Shown here piece by piece: positions 35,726-44,352 of a DNA stretch of 64,000 nucleotides. Source of the stretch: Halopenitus persicus (GTDB lineage Archaea > Halobacteriota > Halobacteria > Halobacteriales > Haloferacaceae); NCBI RefSeq assembly GCF_900107205.1, contig NZ_FNPC01000002.1:1-64000 (forward strand), given 5' to 3'. The notes beneath the pieces are model-generated. The model ran no database searches. It worked only from the letters and a program-made list of their open reading frames with translations, and was not told the origin of the DNA. The translations under genes were made by a program, and so were the position numbers. Position 1 is the first letter of the stretch. Each line of letters begins with the position of its first letter.

Positions 35726-37102
35726 ATGGACATCGAGTTCCTCCACGAGACCTCGCTCGCGGCGTCGCAGATCGCGACCACCCGCGAGTCCCTGACCGAC
35801 CACGCCAGCGACTGGGGAACGGTGTCCGGCGAGGAACACCCGCCGGACGTCGTCGTCTGGCCGGAATCCGTCGCGGACGTCTCGAGCGTCCTCGCGGCGG
35901 CGAACGACCGGGGGATCCCCGTCACGCCGTACGCGGCCGGCACCAGCCTCGAGGGGCACGCGGTCCCGGTCGAGGGCGGGATCAGCATGAACATGACGCG
36001 GATGGACGACGTCCTTGACGTCCGTCCCGAGGACTTCCAGATCGACGTCCAGCCCGGCGCGCTGGGGTCGGCCGTCAACGACGCCGTGGCCGAACACGGG
36101 CTGTTCTTCCCGCCGCTGCCGTCCTCGGGGAAGATCTCGACGATCGGCGGGATGATCGCGAACGACGCCAGCGGGATGCAGACGGTCAAGTACGGGGAGA
36201 TCCACGACTGGATCCTCCGGCTCGAGGCCGTGCTCGCCGACGGGACGGTGATCGAGACCGGGAGCACGGCGAGCAAGACGTCCGCGGGCTACAACCTGAT
36301 GGACCTGCTCGTCGGCAGCGAGGGGACGCTGGCCGTCGTCACCGAGGCGACGCTCGAGCTCGCGGGGATCCCCGAGCAGGTCTGGGGCGGGCGGGTCGTC
36401 TTCCCGAACCGCACCGAGGCGTCGGCCGCCATCGCCGACGTGGTCCAGTCCGGGGTCGACGTGGCCAAGATCGAGCTCATCGACGAGCTGAGCGCGGCGA
36501 TGGCGAACCGCTACCTCGACGCCGACCTGCCGGACGTCCCGATGGCGTTCGTCGAGTTCCACGCGAACCACCACGTCGAGACGGAGGTCGAGTTCTTCAC
36601 CGCCATTCTGAACGACTACGACGTCGAGGACGTCACGATCACCGAGTCCGGCCCCGAGATGGAGCGCCTCTGGGAGGTGCGCGAGGAGATGGCCTCCGCG
36701 CTGAAACACTACGACCCGGACCTCACGATGCTCACCTCCGGCGACGTCACCGTCCCGATCAGCAAGTACGCGGATCTGATCGACCACATCTCGACGCTCG
36801 AGGCGGAACACGACCTCGAGATCCCCTGCTTCGGCCACGCCGGGGACGGCAACGTCCACTACACGGTGATGGTTCGCGTCGGCGACGAGGAGCACCGCGC
36901 GCTCGGGAAACGCGTCGACTCGGAGATCGTCCGCCACGCGATCGAACTCGGCGGCACCTGCACCGGCGAACACGGCGTCGGGATGGGAAAACGGGAGTAC
37001 CTCCCCGAGGAGTTCAATCGGGCGACCGTCGACGTGATGGAGCGGATCAAGCGCGCGATGGATCCCAACGGGATCCTGAACCCCGGGAAGATCTTCGAGT
37101 AG
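35726..37102 (+). CDS. FAD-linked 2-hydroxyacid dehydrogenase (GlcD / D-lactate dehydrogenase type)
   Basis: 458 residues. FAD-binding PCMH domain at about 40–215 (VVVWPESVADVSSVLAAAN, PYAAGTSLEGHAVPV, GGMIANDASGMQTVKYGEI). The C-terminal FAD-oxidase domain has GHAGDGNVHYTVM and CTGEHGVGMGKREYL, with the His–Asp/Glu residues of lactate or glycolate oxidation. It has no Fe–S partner beside it, so it is closer to single-subunit D-lactate dehydrogenase than to GlcDEF. CTTATAAGTA at 35691–35700 lies about 26–35 nt upstream of ATG 35726, supporting that start over GTG 35711. Product 2-oxoacid would feed the adjacent complex. Confidence 0.92.
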   Translation: MDIEFLHETSLAASQIATTRESLTDHASDWGTVSGEEHPPDVVVWPESVADVSSVLAAANDRGIPVTPYAAGTSLEGHAVPVEGGISMNMTRMDDVLDVRPEDFQIDVQPGALGSAVNDAVAEHGLFFPPLPSSGKISTIGGMIANDASGMQTVKYGEIHDWILRLEAVLADGTVIETGSTASKTSAGYNLMDLLVGSEGTLAVVTEATLELAGIPEQVWGGRVVFPNRTEASAAIADVVQSGVDVAKIELIDELSAAMANRYLDADLPDVPMAFVEFHANHHVETEVEFFTAILNDYDVEDVTITESGPEMERLWEVREEMASALKHYDPDLTMLTSGDVTVPISKYADLIDHISTLEAEHDLEIPCFGHAGDGNVHYTVMVRVGDEEHRALGKRVDSEIVRHAIELGGTCTGEHGVGMGKREYLPEEFNRATVDVMERIKRAMDPNGILNPGKIFE

Positions 37103-37202
37103 CCGTGCGGTCGCCGACTCCCGGTCCGGGTGCGACGTCGACCTCCGCATCGACGCGGCCGGACCATAACGCCGATATCGCACGCTCCCCGACCGACGGC
37201 GT

Positions 37203-37892
37203 ATGAACGTCGTTCGTGGCGGCTTCGACGCCGTCGACCGCGACGCGCGGGCCACCGCGACCCTGCTCGATCGCTGTGCGGCATCCGGCGACTCGGTCGT
37301 CCGGGTCTGGCGGCCGCCGAAACACGTCGCGTTCGGTCGGCGCGACGCGACGCGGGACGGATATGCGGACGTCCGGGAGCACGTCTCCGACGCCGGCTAC
37401 GCGGTCCGCGAACGGGCGGTCGGCGGCCGGGCAGTCGTCCATACGGGCACCACGGTTTCGATCGCCTGGATCGCCCCCGCGGCCGAACGCCGGTTCGCGA
37501 TCCCCGAACGATACGATCGGCTTCGCTCGTGGGTGCAGGGAGCCCTTCGCGGAACGCACGCAGAGGTCAGCGAGGGGGAGCCGCCGAACAGCTGGTGTCC
37601 GGGGGACCATTCGTTGATGATCGACGGGAAGGTCTGCGGCGTCGCCCAGCGCGTCACCACCGACTGCGCGCTGACCGCCGCGATCCTGATCGTCCAGGAC
37701 GTCGCCGAGATCGCGAGGCTGACGTCGCGGATCTACGACGGGCTCGATCTCTCCTTCGATCCGGCGACGGTCGACGGCGTTCGCGACCACGACGCGACTT
37801 TGTCTCCGAAAACGGTTATTTCACGACTTGAGTCCGAAATCAGACATAACGACGATCGCGGGAAACACGTCTCCGAGGTGATCGACCCGTGA
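37203..37892 (+). CDS. lplA: Lipoate–protein ligase A family protein
   Basis: 229 residues. BPL/LplA fold motifs: RVWRPPKHVAFGRRDA, RAVGGRAVVHTGTTVSIAW (the RxxGGGxVxH region) and LMIDGKVCGVAQRV with the conserved Lys of the GxKxxGxAQ motif. It attaches lipoate to the E2 lipoyl Lys, so its place beside the complex is functionally coherent. The protein is shorter than bacterial LplA because it lacks the C-terminal accessory domain, as in other archaea where a separate small LplB may be needed. No such partner is seen in this window. Confidence 0.88.
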   Translation: MNVVRGGFDAVDRDARATATLLDRCAASGDSVVRVWRPPKHVAFGRRDATRDGYADVREHVSDAGYAVRERAVGGRAVVHTGTTVSIAWIAPAAERRFAIPERYDRLRSWVQGALRGTHAEVSEGEPPNSWCPGDHSLMIDGKVCGVAQRVTTDCALTAAILIVQDVAEIARLTSRIYDGLDLSFDPATVDGVRDHDATLSPKTVISRLESEIRHNDDRGKHVSEVIDP

Positions 37893-38232
37893 TCGGCAGC
37901 GTTCGATCGTGGCCCGACTGACGTCTCGAGACGCGATCAAAATTGTCCATTAATCAAGAATATTTGAACAAATTTTTGCAATACAGTCATTTATGTATGT
38001 ATATAAACACCAATTTTTAAATACGTTTCGAACACGATCGGGCGGGGATACGAAACGGGACGGTACTGAAGCCGTTCCAGGAACACGGTGATTCGCTCCC
38101 CTTCCCTAAATACTATCTCTGGATAATATTAAGAATATTTATATATCAACCAAACCGGCCCGGCGGCGATCGACAAACGTGATCGAGCGCGTGCGACATC
38201 CGTGGTCTCGGTGCCGCGCGGCCCCGCCGTGG
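37893..38232. other. AT-rich stretch between convergent genes
   Basis: 340 bp with runs such as ATTTGAACAAATTTTTGC (about 37961–37978), GTATATAAACACC (about 37999–38011), TTTTTAAATACG and AATATTTATATATCAACC. At least three TATA-like motifs occur although both flanking genes end here. No protein-coding frame or tRNA is visible. Could hold a small RNA, a transcription barrier or a gene remnant; nothing supports one strongly. Confidence 0.4.
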
Positions 38233-39243
38233 TCACTCCGCCACGCGGACGACCTGCTTCCCGATGTTGTCGCCTGAGAACAGGCCGAGGAACGCGTCCG
38301 GTGCGTTCTCCAAGCCCTCGACGACCGATTCACGGTGTTCGATCTCGCCGCTTTCCACCCACGTTGCGAGCCGTTCGGTCGCTTCTCCGAACCGGGTCGC
38401 GTAATCGGCGACGAGAAGACCTTCGACCTTCGCGCGCGTCGCGATGAGCAGCGGCAGCTTTCGCGGGCCGGTCGGGACGCTCTCGTCGTTGTAGTGCGCG
38501 ATCTGTCCGCAGACGGCCACCCGAGCGTCGAGGTTCAGTTTCGTGAACACGGCGTCCGTGATCGGCCCGCCGACGTTGTCGTAGTAGACGTCGACGCCGT
38601 CGGGTGCGGCCTCCGCGAGCGCAGCTTCGTAGTCGTCGGTCTCCTGATAATTGATCGCGGCGTCGAATCCGAGGTCGTCGGTGAGCCAGCGGGTCTTCTC
38701 GTTCGATCCCGCGAACCCGACGACGCGGCAGCCGTTCAGCTTCGCGATCTGCCCGACGACCGATCCGACCGCACCCGCCGCCCCGGACACGACGACGGTG
38801 TCGCCGGGAATGGGCTCGCCGACGTCGAGCAGCCCGAAGTACGCCGTCCGGCCCGGCATCCCGAGCACGCCGAGATAGGCCGGCGGGTCGGCGATCGCGG
38901 GATCGACGGGAGCGACCTCATCCGCATCGAGAACGCCGTACTCGGCCCACGTTCCCTCCCCGGTCACGAGGTCGCCGTCGTCGTACCGCTCGTCGTTGCT
39001 CTCGACGACTTCGCCGACGACGCCTCCTTTCAGGACGTCCCCGACGTCCCACGGCTCCGCGTACGATTCGGCGTCCCGCATCCGGCCGCGCATATACGGG
39101 TCGACGGAGAGGTACTCGACGCGCACGAGCAGCTCGCCGTCGGCGGGCTCCGGGACGGCCTCCTCCCTGAGTTCGAAACAGTCCGCGTCCGGTTCGCCGG
39201 TCGGCCGTTCGACGAAGTACCAACTGCGGTTCGTCTCTTTCAT
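38233..39243 (-). CDS. NADPH-dependent MDR oxidoreductase, CurA/prostaglandin-reductase type
   Basis: 336 residues. VEYLSVDPYMRGRM (about 46–59) and the dinucleotide loop VVVSGAAGAVGSVVGQIAKLNGCRVVG are signatures of the leukotriene B4 dehydrogenase/CurA subgroup. YYDNVGGPITDAVF and the C-terminal EGLENAPDAFLGLFSGDNIGK also match. The group reduces alpha,beta-unsaturated ketones with NADPH and binds no zinc. ATG 39243 is the natural start; a GTG two codons upstream is possible. Single gene. Confidence 0.92.
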   Translation of the reverse strand: MKETNRSWYFVERPTGEPDADCFELREEAVPEPADGELLVRVEYLSVDPYMRGRMRDAESYAEPWDVGDVLKGGVVGEVVESNDERYDDGDLVTGEGTWAEYGVLDADEVAPVDPAIADPPAYLGVLGMPGRTAYFGLLDVGEPIPGDTVVVSGAAGAVGSVVGQIAKLNGCRVVGFAGSNEKTRWLTDDLGFDAAINYQETDDYEAALAEAAPDGVDVYYDNVGGPITDAVFTKLNLDARVAVCGQIAHYNDESVPTGPRKLPLLIATRAKVEGLLVADYATRFGEATERLATWVESGEIEHRESVVEGLENAPDAFLGLFSGDNIGKQVVRVAE

Positions 39244-39350
39244 ACCCACCTTCGGCTCGTCGCATCAAAGAGACTTCCCCATCGTCGGATCGAGCGGCGG
39301 TCGGTCTCTACGGTCCGACAATTATGTCTTCGAACCCGTGCGCAATACGT

Positions 39351-39373
39351 ATGGGCTCGGGCGGATTCGAACC
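39351..39373 (-). repeat. Partial copy of the tRNA-Val 3' end
   Basis: 23 bp identical to 39462–39484, which contains the 3' acceptor strand, discriminator and half of the T-arm of tRNA-Val. The copy lacks the rest of the tRNA. The 88 bp between the two copies includes a palindromic CGCTCGCGCCGCTCGC-rich run. Looks like an att-type scar. Confidence 0.7.
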
Positions 39374-39462
39374 TCACTCACTTCGCTCGCGCCGCTCGCT
39401 CCGTTCCCTGGTTCGAATCGCCCCGCCATGCCTGCGGCTCACCGTTCGGTTCGCCACGGGCA

Positions 39463-39536
39463 TGGGCTCGGGCGGATTCGAACCACCGACCTCAGCCTTG
39501 TAAAGGCCGCGTCATAACCAACTAGACCACGAGCCC
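39463..39536 (-). tRNA. tRNA-Val (anticodon UAC)
   Basis: 74 nt. Acceptor GGGCTCG at 39530–39536 pairs with CGAGCCC at 39464–39470, discriminator A. The anticodon arm CGGCC-TTTACAA-GGCTG gives UAC, and the T-arm is GGTGG-TTCGAAT-CCGCC. No intron and no encoded CCA. The 3' end has been partly duplicated downstream (39351–39373). Confidence 0.95.
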
Positions 39537-39597
39537 GTATCGATTCGATCGCCCCCGGAGCGGAAAACGGTTTCTTTCCGCGCCACGAACCACGCCC

Positions 39598-40068
39598 GTG
39601 AACCGCCGCCTCATCGCCGTCACGCTGGTGCTCGTCGCGGCCGCCCTCGGCCTGCTCGCGGTCGACCTGTGGACGGCCGACGACTACGACCGGACCACGG
39701 TCGAGATCGAGGACGCCGAGACCGGCGAGCGACTGGCGACCGTCGACGTCCGGATCGCCGACACCTTCGAGAAGCGCTACACCGGCCTCTCGGAGACCGA
39801 CTCGCTCGGGCCGAACGAGGGAATGCTGTTCACCTACGAGGAGCCCGGCAACCGGACCTACGTGATGCGGAACATGTCCTTCGCGATCGACATCGTCTTC
39901 ATCGACGCCGACGGGACGATCACGACGGCCTACTCGGCCGAGCCCGAGGCGGAGCCCTACACGGGATACGACGGTCACGGCCAGTACGTCCTCGAGGTCC
40001 GATACGGCTACCTCGAGGCGCACGGGATCGAGGTCGGCGACCGCGTCGTGATCGACGACTCGCCGTGA
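39598..40068 (+). CDS. DUF192-family protein with N-terminal membrane anchor
   Basis: 156 residues, GTG start. One hydrophobic segment (about 5–25) precedes an extracytoplasmic DUF192 domain: RIADTFEKRYTGLSETDSLGPNEGMLF and MRNMSFAIDIVFIDADG, then the C-terminal YGYLEAHGIEVGDRVVI. The family is widespread and of unknown function, with a conserved MRxMxF motif. The 60-nt gap upstream to tRNA-Val holds no convincing ribosome site. Confidence 0.88.
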   Translation: MNRRLIAVTLVLVAAALGLLAVDLWTADDYDRTTVEIEDAETGERLATVDVRIADTFEKRYTGLSETDSLGPNEGMLFTYEEPGNRTYVMRNMSFAIDIVFIDADGTITTAYSAEPEAEPYTGYDGHGQYVLEVRYGYLEAHGIEVGDRVVIDDSP

Positions 40069-40191
40069 CCCCGAAACGAACGTCGTGGCCCCCGAAACGA
40101 ACGTCCCGACCGGCCGCAGCGAGCCGGGTGGCCGGCCATCTGGTCGCCCGAAGCGAAGTCTCTTTGCCGGGACTCCGGTAGTGGAACTCGA

Positions 40192-42162
40192 ATGAGCGCT
40201 CCGGAGTGGGAGGACGACGACCCCTTCGAGGACCAGCGGGAGGCCGTCGAGAACCCGATGAAGCGGCTGTTCCGCGAGTACGGCTGGACCTATCGTCGGC
40301 ACGTGATCGTGGGGATCCTCGCGAGCGTGATCGCGCGTCTCGCCGACCTCCTCCCGCCGCTGATGCTCGGGATCGCGGTCGACACCATCTTCGTCACGGC
40401 CGCCCAGCGCGAGGCGGGCGAGGTGCCACCCTTCGCCGAACAGATCCCGCTCGTCCTGTTGCCGGAGACGTGGCTTCCGACGACCCAGTTCGAGCAGTTT
40501 CGGTTCATCGTCGCGGTCGTGGCCGGCGCGTTTCTCCTCGGGGCCGGGTTCCACTGGCTCCGCAACCGGGGGTTCAACGCCTTCGCGCAACACGTCCAAC
40601 ACGACGTCCGGACCGACACCTACGACCGGATGCAGCGGCTGAACATGACCTTCTTCGCCGACAAGCAGACCGGCGAGATGATGTCGGTGCTCTCGAACGA
40701 CGTCAACCGCCTCGAGCGCTTCCTCAACGACGGGATGAACTCGCTGTTCCGGCTGGCGGTGATGGTGCTGGGGATCGGCGGCATCCTTCTGTGGATCAAC
40801 CCGCAGCTGGCGGTCGTCGCGCTCGCGCCGGTGCCGCTCATCGCGGGGTTCACCTACCTGTTCGTGCGGACGATCCAGCCGAAGTACGCCGCCGTGCGGT
40901 CGACGGTCGGCAAGCTGAACTCCCGGCTCGAGAACAACCTCGGCGGCATCCAGGTGATCAAGTCCGCGACGACCGAGGGCTACGAGTCCGACCGCGTCGA
41001 CGACGTCTCCGGGGAGTACTTCGACGCCAACTGGGACGCCATCGAGACGCGGATCACCTTCTTCCCCGCCCTTCGGTTGGTCGCCGGCATCGGCTTCGTG
41101 ATCACCTTCATCATCGGCGGCCTGTGGGTGTTCCAGGGCCCGCCGGGTCCCTTCTCGGGGGACCTCTCGCCGGGGATGTTCGTCGTCTTCATCCTCTACA
41201 CGCAGCGGTTCATCTGGCCGATGGCCCAGTTCGGACAGATCATCAATATGTACCAGCGCGCTCGCGCCTCCGCCGCCCGCGTCTTCGGGCTGATGGACGA
41301 GCCCTCGCGGCTCGGCGAGAACCCGGACGCCGACGAGCTCGTCGTCGAGGAGGGACGCGTCGAGTACGACGACGTCACCTTCGGCTACGACGACGAGCCG
41401 ATCGTCTCCGACGTCGACTTCACGGTTGACGGCGGCGAAACGGTCGCGCTCGTCGGGCCGACCGGCGCCGGGAAGTCGACCGTGCTCAAGCTGCTGCTCC
41501 GGATGTACGACGTCGACGAGGGGGCGATCCGGATCGACGGGCAGGACGTCCGGGACGTCACGCTCCCGTCGCTCCGGCGGTCGATCGGCTACGTCGGCCA
41601 GTCCTCGTACCTCTTTTACGGGACGGTGCGGGAGAACATCACCTACGGCACCTTCGAGGCCACCGACGAGGACGTCGTCGAGGCGGCGAAGGCCGCCGAA
41701 GCACACGCGTTCATCCAGAACCTGCCGGACGGCTACGACACGATGGTCGGCGAGCGCGGCGTGAAGCTCTCGGGCGGCCAGCGCCAGCGGTTGACGATCG
41801 CCCGCGCCGTCCTCGCCGACCCGGAGATCCTCGTCCTCGACGAGGCCACCTCCGACGTCGACACCGAGACGGAGATGCTGATCCAGCGCTCCCTCGACCG
41901 GCTGACGTCCGACCGCACCACCTTCGCGATCGCCCACCGGCTCTCGACGATCAAGGACGCCGACACGATCCTCGTGCTGGAGGACGGCGAGATCGTCGAG
42001 CGGGGCACCCACGAGGAGCTGCTCGAGAACGACGGGCTCTACGCGAACCTCTGGGGCGTCCAGGCCGGCGAGATCGACGATCTCCCGCAGGAGTTCATCG
42101 AGCGCGCGACCGAGCGCACCGCGGCGATCGACGCCGACGCGGAGGCCGACCTCGACGACTAA
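40192..42162 (+). CDS. ABC exporter, fused membrane and ATPase domains
   Basis: 656 residues. Membrane domain with six segments (about 40–345), then the nucleotide-binding domain: Walker A GPTGAGKST at about 422–430, Q-loop VGQSSYLFYG, signature LSGGQRQR at about 525, Walker B ILVLDEATSDVD at about 546, and the H-loop in AHRLST at about 581. Homologous to MsbA/multidrug half-transporters that act as dimers and export lipids or drugs. The 25 nt before the next gene suggest cotranscription with the creatininase-family gene. Between the DUF192 gene and this one, CCCCCGAAACGAACGT recurs twice (about 40071–40105). Confidence 0.95.
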   Translation: MSAPEWEDDDPFEDQREAVENPMKRLFREYGWTYRRHVIVGILASVIARLADLLPPLMLGIAVDTIFVTAAQREAGEVPPFAEQIPLVLLPETWLPTTQFEQFRFIVAVVAGAFLLGAGFHWLRNRGFNAFAQHVQHDVRTDTYDRMQRLNMTFFADKQTGEMMSVLSNDVNRLERFLNDGMNSLFRLAVMVLGIGGILLWINPQLAVVALAPVPLIAGFTYLFVRTIQPKYAAVRSTVGKLNSRLENNLGGIQVIKSATTEGYESDRVDDVSGEYFDANWDAIETRITFFPALRLVAGIGFVITFIIGGLWVFQGPPGPFSGDLSPGMFVVFILYTQRFIWPMAQFGQIINMYQRARASAARVFGLMDEPSRLGENPDADELVVEEGRVEYDDVTFGYDDEPIVSDVDFTVDGGETVALVGPTGAGKSTVLKLLLRMYDVDEGAIRIDGQDVRDVTLPSLRRSIGYVGQSSYLFYGTVRENITYGTFEATDEDVVEAAKAAEAHAFIQNLPDGYDTMVGERGVKLSGGQRQRLTIARAVLADPEILVLDEATSDVDTETEMLIQRSLDRLTSDRTTFAIAHRLSTIKDADTILVLEDGEIVERGTHEELLENDGLYANLWGVQAGEIDDLPQEFIERATERTAAIDADAEADLDD

Positions 42163-42187
42163 AGTCCCCGGCCCCCGGAGTGGGGGT

Positions 42188-42958
42188 ATGCACCTCTCGG
42201 ATGCGACCTGGACCGACGTCCGCGACGCGACCATCGACGCGGCGGTGATCCCCGTGGGCAGCACCGAACAGCACGGCCCCCACGCGCCGCTGGGGACCGA
42301 CGCGCTCAACGCCGCGTCCGTGGCGACGGAGGCGGCGGATCGGTACGACACGGCAGATCGCTACGACGCGGCGGAGTCACGGCGCGGCGACGTCCTCGTG
42401 ACGCCGACGATCCCGGTCGGGATCGCCGAGGAGCACCGTGGGTTCGACGGCACGCTCTGGGTGAGTCCGGACGCGTTCCGCGCGTACGTCCGCGAGACGG
42501 CCGCCTCGCTTGTCCACCACGGGATCGACCGCGTCGTGTTCGCGAACGGCCACGGCGGGAACATCGACGCCCTGGCGGAGGTCGCCCGCCGGTTCTCACG
42601 CGATCCGGACCACGACGGCTACGCGGTCGCGTTCACCTGGTTCGACGCGGTCGGCGAGCACGCGAGCGAGATGGGGCACGGCGGCCCCCTCGAGACCGCA
42701 CTTCTGCGAGCCACCCATCCCGAGCTCGTTCGCGAGGACCGGATCGAGGCGGCGGCCGCGGGGGCGGCCGACCGCTGGGGCGAGTGGGTCGCCGGGGTCA
42801 ACCTGGCGCACGACTCCGACGCGTTCACCGACAACGGCGTGATCGGCGACCCGCGCGAGGGCGACCGCGAGCGCGGCGAGCGCCTGCTCGATCTCGCGAG
42901 CGACTCGCTCGTGGACCTGCTGGCCGCGGTCGTCGACCGCGACCTGGCGGAGAACTGA
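42188..42958 (+). CDS. Creatininase-family amidohydrolase (ArfB-like)
   Basis: 256 residues. The metal-binding motifs of the family are complete: IPVGSTEQHGPHAPLGTD (Glu27, His29 and Asp37 region), FANGHGGNIDA (His about 120) and GHGGPLETALL (Glu). Family members include creatininase, mycofactocin MftE and archaeal ArfB, the formamide hydrolase of riboflavin/F420 synthesis; ArfB is the most economical choice in an archaeon but the motifs do not separate these. A short repeat (RYDTADRYDAAES) is inserted near residue 50. Start ATG lies 25 nt after the ABC exporter stop. Confidence 0.85.
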   Translation: MHLSDATWTDVRDATIDAAVIPVGSTEQHGPHAPLGTDALNAASVATEAADRYDTADRYDAAESRRGDVLVTPTIPVGIAEEHRGFDGTLWVSPDAFRAYVRETAASLVHHGIDRVVFANGHGGNIDALAEVARRFSRDPDHDGYAVAFTWFDAVGEHASEMGHGGPLETALLRATHPELVREDRIEAAAAGAADRWGEWVAGVNLAHDSDAFTDNGVIGDPREGDRERGERLLDLASDSLVDLLAAVVDRDLAEN

Positions 42959-43056
42959 TCGACCTCGGTCGGCGGGCGGTCCGGACCGTCGGCTGTTTAT
43001 AAGCGAGTTCGGACAACTTCCCGGGTATTCATAAGGAAAACGACGAGGACGGAGCG

Positions 43057-43548
43057 CTACTCCTCGGCTTCCTCCGCCTCGGCGGCGTCGTCGGCCTCCG
43101 CGCTCGCATCCGCGCCGTCGTCCGCGTCGCTCGCATCGTCGGCATCCTCGGCGTCGTCCGCCGCGGCGTCCTGCAGCGCGCCGCGGATCGCCGGCACCGT
43201 TCCGGTGAGGTCGGCGACGTCCGCGGCCGCGTCCTCGAGGTCGGCGATCAGATCGGCGACGTCGTCGATCGCCGCCTCGAGGTCGTCGGCGTCCTCGAAG
43301 GCGTCCGCGCGCTCGCCGAGCACGTAGGCCTTCTTCGCCTGCCGGAGGTGGTCGGCGGCGTCGCCGGCGTCCAGGGCGGACTTGAGGCCGTTGAGCACGC
43401 CCAGGACGTTGTCCCCCTCCGTCTCCCAGACCGAATCCGGGTCGGGAAGCTCGGCGCGTGCCGCCTCCAGGTGGCTCTCGACCTCCGCGCGGGTCTCGGC
43501 GGCCGCCTCGCCGAACAGGTCGTCGTCGTCGAACGTTGACTGGCCCAT
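43057..43548 (-). CDS. Acidic haloarchaeal protein of unknown function
   Basis: 163 residues. A helical core (MGQSTFDDDDLFGEAAAETRAEVESHLEAA … VLNGLKSALDAGDAADHLRQAKKAYVLGERADAFED) followed by a long Ala/Asp/Glu tail (about 118–163). The core is widespread in haloarchaea under a DUF name, I believe DUF5790. The promoter ACCTTTAAAAGC lies about 22–32 nt upstream. Convergent with the creatininase-family gene. No function can be suggested. Confidence 0.75.
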   Translation of the reverse strand: MGQSTFDDDDLFGEAAAETRAEVESHLEAARAELPDPDSVWETEGDNVLGVLNGLKSALDAGDAADHLRQAKKAYVLGERADAFEDADDLEAAIDDVADLIADLEDAAADVADLTGTVPAIRGALQDAAADDAEDADDASDADDGADASAEADDAAEAEEAEE

Positions 43549-43682
43549 ACGTACGGATTCGCCCCGTCGACCTTTAAAAGCGACCCCGAAAGCGAAAGTG
43601 AAACGCGGCGGACTGACGGTTGCTCCCCGCCGATCGTGCTGCTTCGATCCGCTTCGCGTTGTTCGCCTTCGATCCGGGGCGA

Positions 43683-44240
43683 TCACTCCTCCGTCGACGT
43701 CGGCGCCGGTTCGGCCATCTCGACGACGTGCTCCACGGTGACCGGGTCCGATCCCGGATCCGTCTTCAGCGCGGTGTGGTCGAGGACGAACAGGTACTCG
43801 CCCCGGTCGAGCTCGACGGTCACCTCGGCCTCCCGGACCCCGACCCGGCTATATTCGTCCACGATCGGCACGTCGCGGGCGCCGTCGACGTACGCGTCGT
43901 AGGGGTCCCGCTCGAGGACGAGACAGTCGACCGGCGTCGACCCGGCGACGGTCACCTCGTAGTGGAGGACGTCCCCGCGTGCAGTCGGCGCGTTCGTGAG
44001 CGCGATCGCGGTGAATTCCCCCGGCTGCAGCGTCGGCGATCCCGTCGACCGGAACGTTCGGACCGCCCGTCGGTCGTCGGTCGGGTAGTCGTCGCCGTGG
44101 TCCGGCGCCCCGTCGCCGTCCGCATCCGGCCTGGGGGTCGGCGTCGCTCGGTTGCCCTCGGCGAGACAGCCGCCGAGCGCGATCGAGCCGAGGGCTCCGA
44201 AGACTCCGAGGAGGGCGCGACGCGGGGGCCGTGGCCGCAT
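43683..44240 (-). CDS. Tat-type lipoprotein with calcium-binding repeat
   Basis: 185 residues. RPPRRALLGVFGALGSIALGGC is a twin-arginine signal with a lipobox ending at Cys25, so the mature protein is probably lipid-anchored outside the cell. DADGDGAPDHGDDYP (about 39–53) is a thrombospondin-3/dockerin-like Ca2+ loop, followed by a beta-rich domain. CCTTATAAATCC about 22–33 nt upstream is a strong TATA box. Ligand or partner unknown. Confidence 0.82.
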   Translation of the reverse strand: MRPRPPRRALLGVFGALGSIALGGCLAEGNRATPTPRPDADGDGAPDHGDDYPTDDRRAVRTFRSTGSPTLQPGEFTAIALTNAPTARGDVLHYEVTVAGSTPVDCLVLERDPYDAYVDGARDVPIVDEYSRVGVREAEVTVELDRGEYLFVLDHTALKTDPGSDPVTVEHVVEMAEPAPTSTEE

Positions 44241-44352
44241 ACGTGTCGCGTTGTCTCGACCCCTTATAAATCCACTTTCCCCGCCGAATCGGCGTCTCGA
44301 GACACGCCGTCTCCCCGGACATATTTATTTCATTTCTAGTGATAGGCATTGT

